Part shown: positions 60,313-64,000 of the stretch, piece after piece
Numbering within the stretch: the stretch's first letter is position 1
Layout of the letters: each line of letters opens with the position of its first letter
Source: UBA2040 sp002384725
GTDB lineage: Bacteria > Bacteroidota > Bacteroidia > Flavobacteriales_D > Crocinitomicaceae
Length of the DNA: 64,000 bases
Reading direction: 5' to 3'
Assembly (NCBI GenBank): GCA_963926475.1
Contig: CAWUXE010000007.1
Location: forward strand, 124,001 to 188,000
The notes under the pieces: generated by a model
The model's database searches: none
What the model was told of the DNA's origin: nothing
Seen by the model: only the letters and a program-made list of their open reading frames with translations
Program-made: the position numbers and the translations under genes

Positions 60313-61491
60313 TTAAGCGGATTTATGTTTTGGGTTGGCGTATGAATTCACATCATCCGCTGATATTACTTTATCACAAAGTATAATTAATCTTTCGATT
60401 ATGTTGCGTAATTCTCTGATGTTTCCTGACCAATCGACTGCCTTCAAAGCATCAACTGCCCCTTCAGAAAACGATTTTCTAGGAATACCGTGTTCAGCAC
60501 AGATTATCTTTAAGAAATGGTCGGCCAACAAAGGAATATCGTCTCTTCTATCGTTTAAAGATGGAACATGAATCAAGATTACAGCTAAACGGTGGAATAA
60601 ATCTTCTCGAAAGTTTCCTTCGGCAATTTCTTTACGCAAGTCCTTGTTGGTTGCCGCGATTACACGTGCATCGACTTTGATATCTTTTTCTCCACCTACT
60701 CGTTGGATGACATTTTCTTGCAAGGCACGAAGTACTTTTGCCTGAGCACTAGCCGACATATCACCAATTTCATCTAAGAAAATCGTACCTCCACTCGCCA
60801 ATTCAAACTTTCCTTTCTTCTGTTTGATCGCTGATGTAAAGGCTCCTTTTTCGTGACCAAACAACTCACTTTCAATCAATTCTGATGGAATAGCTGCACA
60901 ATTCACCTCAATAAATGGATTCGATTTTCTACCACTATTGTCATGCAAAGAGCGAGCCACCAGTTCTTTCCCCGTGCCGTTTGCGCCTGTAACAAGCACC
61001 CGAGCATCAGATGGCGCGACTTTTTCAATCATTTCTTTGATCTGATTGATTTCGTTTGTTTCACCGATAATGCTACTTCCTTTGAAACGTTTTATCGTTT
61101 TCTTTAGGACTTCTTTTTCTTCAACAATCTTTGTGCGGTCGCCTGCATTTCTGACGGTAACCAAGATTCTATTCAAGTCCAAGGGTTTCTCAATGAAATC
61201 AAAAGCGCCTTTCTTAATAGCTTGAACAGCAGTGTCGATATTTCCATGTCCACTAATCATAATAACCGGCGAATCAATTTTTTCTTTTTGAAATGCTTCG
61301 AGAACTTCCATTCCGTCCATCAAAGGCATTTTGATATCACAGAAAATAATGTCGTATAGTTCAGCTCTCGCTTTTTCTAGACCTTCCTTTCCGTTTTCAG
61401 CTTCATCTACTTCAAACTCTTCGAATTCAAGAATCTCTTTTAATGCTCTGCGAATACTTTTTTCGTCGTCGATGATAAGAATTTTACTCAT
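60313..61491 (-). CDS. NtrC-like response regulator without C-terminal HTH
   Basis: 392 residues. Receiver domain with acidic pair D8/D9, phosphoacceptor Asp52 (FCDIKMP) and Lys near 103 (IEKPL). The AAA+ domain carries Walker A TGANGTGKELVAR near 168, the sigma-54 loop written GAFTSA in place of GAFTGA near 214, and Walker B GGTIFLDEIGD near 232. The AAA+ lid ends in WSGNIRELRNIIERLIILCD, and after 16 more residues the protein stops; there is no Fis-type helix-turn-helix. It should activate sigma-54 holoenzyme, probably from solution, or through a partner. The sensor kinase is not adjacent. Confidence 0.9.
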   Translation of the reverse strand: MSKILIIDDEKSIRRALKEILEFEEFEVDEAENGKEGLEKARAELYDIIFCDIKMPLMDGMEVLEAFQKEKIDSPVIMISGHGNIDTAVQAIKKGAFDFIEKPLDLNRILVTVRNAGDRTKIVEEKEVLKKTIKRFKGSSIIGETNEINQIKEMIEKVAPSDARVLVTGANGTGKELVARSLHDNSGRKSNPFIEVNCAAIPSELIESELFGHEKGAFTSAIKQKKGKFELASGGTIFLDEIGDMSASAQAKVLRALQENVIQRVGGEKDIKVDARVIAATNKDLRKEIAEGNFREDLFHRLAVILIHVPSLNDRRDDIPLLADHFLKIICAEHGIPRKSFSEGAVDALKAVDWSGNIRELRNIIERLIILCDKVISADDVNSYANPKHKSA

Positions 61492-61580
61492 GTGTTTTTA
61501 TTTGAATACCAAAGATAATTTTTAATCGACAAGGGACAAATTCAATTAATATTGGATAATGGACCAATGTGGTAGGATGC

Positions 61581-62477
61581 TTATATCTGATCGCTATGTA
61601 CAGCTCCCTCTTTCAATGAATATGGCGAGATTACAATCTTCGTCGTTTTTAATTTTTCCATCAACCAAAGCGTCTTCACTGCTGTTATAGGTGCCATAAG
61701 CTTATGAATGGGAAGAATAAATTGATTTCTTTCTCTTTGTTCCAGTGTACTTCGAACAGTTTGCTCCAATACTTCTTTGAAAATTTGTATTTCCAAGGGA
61801 TAGATTTTTGCTTCTTTCGGAAATTTTTTCAGATATATCAACTCCCAAAAGGTCTCGAAACTGCCAGATGAACCAATCATGAGCGGCTCAACACGATGAT
61901 TCAAAAAACCTTCACTGTGCGTTTGGAGATAATTTCTAATACTCTGAATATCCTCTAATGTCAAAGGGTCACTTAGTTCAAACTTCTGATAAATTCGAGA
62001 AACCCCAATATTTAGGCTAGCAACGTCATGCACCACTGCATTATCCGCAAAAATGATTTCAGTGCTTCCACCACCTATGTCGATAATAACTCCTTTTTCC
62101 TTGAAATCATACAATTGATGAACACCGTGATAAATCAATTCTGCCTCTTTGAAACCTGATATTATTTGAACCTCTAATTTGAACTTGCTTTTAATTCTAC
62201 TTACGAATTCATCCGTGTTTTCCGCATCTCGCATTGCGGACGTGCCAAAAGTATGAATAGTTTGTACGGCTAATTCTTTCGTTTTTTCTAAAAGGTGACC
62301 AATTGCTTCCATGCCACGCAAGATAGATTCTTCTGTTAGACACTTATTGTTTATCCCGCCCATACCGATAGCAACGCCAATTTTATCAGTGAAAACAACA
62401 TCAATTTGGTTTCCATTCACATCTGCTACGAGCAAATTAAAGGTATTTGTCCCAAGATCGATGATGGCCTTTCTCAT
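61581..62477 (-). CDS. Ppx/GppA phosphatase family protein
   Basis: 298 residues, the short form with only the two actin-like domains. Phosphate 1 loop IIDLGTNTFNLLVAD near 4, GTSAMRDAENTDEF near 88, and phosphate 2 loop GVIIDIGGGSTEIIFAD near 127, with the conserved IGSSGSFETFWEL near 201. It hydrolyses polyphosphate or (p)ppGpp-type nucleotides; with no C-terminal HD domain, exopolyphosphatase is the more usual reading. Its ATG follows the ABC permease stop without a gap. Confidence 0.9.
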   Translation of the reverse strand: MRKAIIDLGTNTFNLLVADVNGNQIDVVFTDKIGVAIGMGGINNKCLTEESILRGMEAIGHLLEKTKELAVQTIHTFGTSAMRDAENTDEFVSRIKSKFKLEVQIISGFKEAELIYHGVHQLYDFKEKGVIIDIGGGSTEIIFADNAVVHDVASLNIGVSRIYQKFELSDPLTLEDIQSIRNYLQTHSEGFLNHRVEPLMIGSSGSFETFWELIYLKKFPKEAKIYPLEIQIFKEVLEQTVRSTLEQRERNQFILPIHKLMAPITAVKTLWLMEKLKTTKIVISPYSLKEGAVHSDQI

Positions 62478-63815
62478 CTAATTATTTTTTGTCCACTTAA
62501 AAAAATGACGCAACTTTAATCGATGTCCGAATTGTAAAATTCCATTTTTATAAATTCTACCTGCCAAATAGAAAAACAAAACACAAGAAAGAATTAGAAT
62601 TAATCCAACCAACCATAAAGTATACGCTTCTCCCGGTGCAAATCCTTGGGCAAATTTCACGAGTACCACGGATGGTGCCGTAAAGGGTAGATAATATAGC
62701 CAGGTTGTCAAAGGTGCATCTGGGTTGACCATGGCGTAATAACCTGCGTAAACGCCAAAACAAAGCAATAAAACCAGTGGAATGACAAATTGTTGCCCAT
62801 CGCTTTCGGAGCCGACGGAAGCGCCAACTGCCGAGAATATCGCGGAGTAGAATAAGTATCCTCCGAGTAAACAAAGCGCAAAAACAAAAAGCATAGGTCC
62901 GAACTGAACCCGTTCAAAAACGAGATCAACGAATTCGTTGTATTCATATGCTCCAGTATTGCCCATCAAATCCGTATCGTTTGCTGCTTGACTAATTACA
63001 TTTCCTGCACTATCAATATTTTGTGCCATATAATCGGGGAACAAGGTAGATTTCATTAAACTCAAACCTATGGCAATTACCACAATCCAGATGGAACATT
63101 GCACGATAGCCGAAAGTCCGACACCGATTATTTTCCCCAACATCAGTTGTGTAGGTTTGACGGACGCTAAAATAACTTCCACAATACGATTGCTCTTTTC
63201 TCTTGAAATTGAACGCATAAGAGTCATGGCAAAAAGTGCAATGAAGATGAAAATCAATGCTCCGAAAAACATTCCAACCCACGCTCGTTTGTCCGCTGAT
63301 TTGTCTTCTGGATCATAAACACTTCTGAAACTCAGTAGAATCGGTTGTTTTATTTTCCTAAAATCAAGTAAGGATAATTTGGTGAAACGCTTGACCAAGA
63401 CTTCTTCCAAACGTCTTTCAATCTGATACTGTACTGTTTTCTCTAAGGCTTTCGAAGGAATTTGTCGATAGAAAACAAAACCTACTTTATTTCCCAAGAC
63501 TTTTTCGTTGATTTCTACCATTGCATCAAACTCTTGGTAGGCCTTTGCATTGGCGAATTCTTCTGTTTCAATGTAATTATCGGCAAACGAATAGGTAACA
63601 TTTGGGTCTACGCGGGCGGCAATTTTATTCTCCATTATTCCAACCGGATCCGCAATCAAAACGTTCCATTTTTTGGCTATTTTTCCGCCATACGCAAAAA
63701 GAATATACATTATGGTAAGGACAACCAAAGGCCCTAAAATCGAGAACAATATAAATACTCTTGAGCCAACTCTTTCGCGCCATTCGCGCATCGCTATTAT
63801 CCACGTATTTCTCAT
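62478..63815 (-). CDS. ABC-2 type exporter permease (NatB-like)
   Basis: 445 residues. One N-terminal helix (VFILFSILGPLVVLTIMYIL) precedes a large extracytoplasmic loop (about 45-190). The core then has six helices: ALIFIFIALFAMTLMRSISR, GKIIGVGLSAIVQCSIWIVV, FALCLLGGYLFYSAIF, FVIPLVLLLCFGVYAGYY and further. The short ISREKSNRIVEVILASVKP segment before helix 3 is the family signature of NatB. It works with the ATPase encoded just upstream (ATGA overlap). The exported compound is unknown; sodium or lipid-like substrates are possible. Confidence 0.9.
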   Translation of the reverse strand: MRNTWIIAMREWRERVGSRVFILFSILGPLVVLTIMYILFAYGGKIAKKWNVLIADPVGIMENKIAARVDPNVTYSFADNYIETEEFANAKAYQEFDAMVEINEKVLGNKVGFVFYRQIPSKALEKTVQYQIERRLEEVLVKRFTKLSLLDFRKIKQPILLSFRSVYDPEDKSADKRAWVGMFFGALIFIFIALFAMTLMRSISREKSNRIVEVILASVKPTQLMLGKIIGVGLSAIVQCSIWIVVIAIGLSLMKSTLFPDYMAQNIDSAGNVISQAANDTDLMGNTGAYEYNEFVDLVFERVQFGPMLFVFALCLLGGYLFYSAIFSAVGASVGSESDGQQFVIPLVLLLCFGVYAGYYAMVNPDAPLTTWLYYLPFTAPSVVLVKFAQGFAPGEAYTLWLVGLILILSCVLFFYLAGRIYKNGILQFGHRLKLRHFFKWTKNN

Positions 63816-64000
63816 TGAATCATGGGATTTTGCGCGGCTGCTATGCTACTAATGAATACTTCTTGCATGCCTGGGAGTTTCTCGAATATCGCTTCGATTT
63901 TCACTTGACCTATCATTACACCCATCAATTCGTCTATGGTGTTATCGCCCATCATTTTTAAATCTACTTCGTAGCGATTGTTTCCAAATTCTCTCGTATC
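63812..64000 (-). CDS. ABC transporter ATP-binding protein, C-terminal part (5' end outside window)
   Basis: 63 codons are visible, from the window edge to TGA 63812. The text (NNRYEVDLKMMGDNTIDELM, then IEAIFEKLPGMQEVFISSIA) is the regulatory tail that follows the nucleotide-binding domain in NatA-like and GldA-like exporter ATPases (DUF4162 type); Walker motifs lie outside. Its stop overlaps the permease ATG as ATGA, so the two are one transporter. Confidence 0.8.
   Translation of the reverse strand, partial: DTREFGNNRYEVDLKMMGDNTIDELMGVMIGQVKIEAIFEKLPGMQEVFISSIAAAQNPMIQ

Noticed and set aside
1..64000. tRNA, rRNA, riboswitch or CRISPR loci
   Set aside because: Intergenic spaces were read for cloverleaf, FMN-type and repeat-spacer patterns; none was convincing. 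A covariance-model scan would settle this.

Overview
The window is chromosomal DNA from a member of the Bacteroidota, most likely the Flavobacteriales. Several things point there: a fused SecDF, the lipoprotein TamL, the type IX secretion protein PorT, carboxy-terminal sorting domains of the T9SS/gliding type, a TPR gene directly before ribH, bacillithiol enzyme BshC, candidate glycine-lipid acyltransferases, low GC, absence of Shine-Dalgarno sequences, and repeated -7 promoter elements of the form TAnnTTTG. No tRNA, rRNA, CRISPR array, prophage or intact transposon was seen.

Layout. 1-11.4 kb: a truncated secreted hydrolase, an exonuclease/GIY-YIG fusion, secDF, a lipoprotein, a MORN-type protein, a heptose-bisphosphate-type phosphatase coupled to a family 2 glycosyltransferase, and a large T9SS-exported LVIVD-repeat protein preceded by a possible 35-residue membrane microprotein. 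11.4-17.5 kb: a fused E1 alpha/beta 2-oxoacid dehydrogenase, a thioredoxin-fold gene behind a CRP/FNR-like operator, the rpsP-rimM-trmN6 run and an outer-membrane barrel. 17.6-28 kb: an S9 peptidase, a decayed gliding-type secreted protein, a D-Ala-D-Ala dipeptidase, an aminotransferase, accD, fbaA, a UvrD/PcrA helicase and a dead transposase fragment. 28-43.5 kb: tamL, a tRNA/rRNA methyltransferase, a compact minus-strand run (aminotransferase, rfaE1, trkH, ubiE, porT, FAD oxidoreductase), an acyltransferase pair with a DUF4159 gene, a broken T9SS protein, an ECF sigma factor and a barrel protein. 43.5-64 kb: an unknown secreted protein, uvrA, a small accessory patch (frameshifted genes, methyltransferase, LRR protein), a TonB-dependent receptor, bshC, a cyclophilin, TPR-ribH-glmM, a second methyltransferase, a decayed serine hydrolase, a lipoprotein, an NtrC-like regulator without HTH, a Ppx/GppA phosphatase and an ABC exporter.

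How the genes fit together. Envelope biogenesis dominates: SecDF drives export, PorT belongs to the T9SS that would secrete the LVIVD protein, TamL assembles outer-membrane proteins, GmhB-like and RfaE1 proteins supply heptose precursors, and GlmM and the dipeptidase serve peptidoglycan. The acyltransferase pair probably makes aminolipids. DNA repair (UvrA, UvrD/PcrA, the exonuclease-GIY-YIG protein) and central metabolism (AccD, FbaA, E1, RibH) make up the rest.

No complete novel defence or biosynthetic system was found. The most unusual material is a set of at least six decayed genes, mostly for small secreted or membrane proteins, that simple ORF calling misses or reports only as fragments. 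There are also a perfect CRP/FNR-type operator at about -41, a poly-C tract at a predicted transcription start, and two genes whose only plausible start is a TTG placed 5 nt after a promoter-like TACTTTTG.
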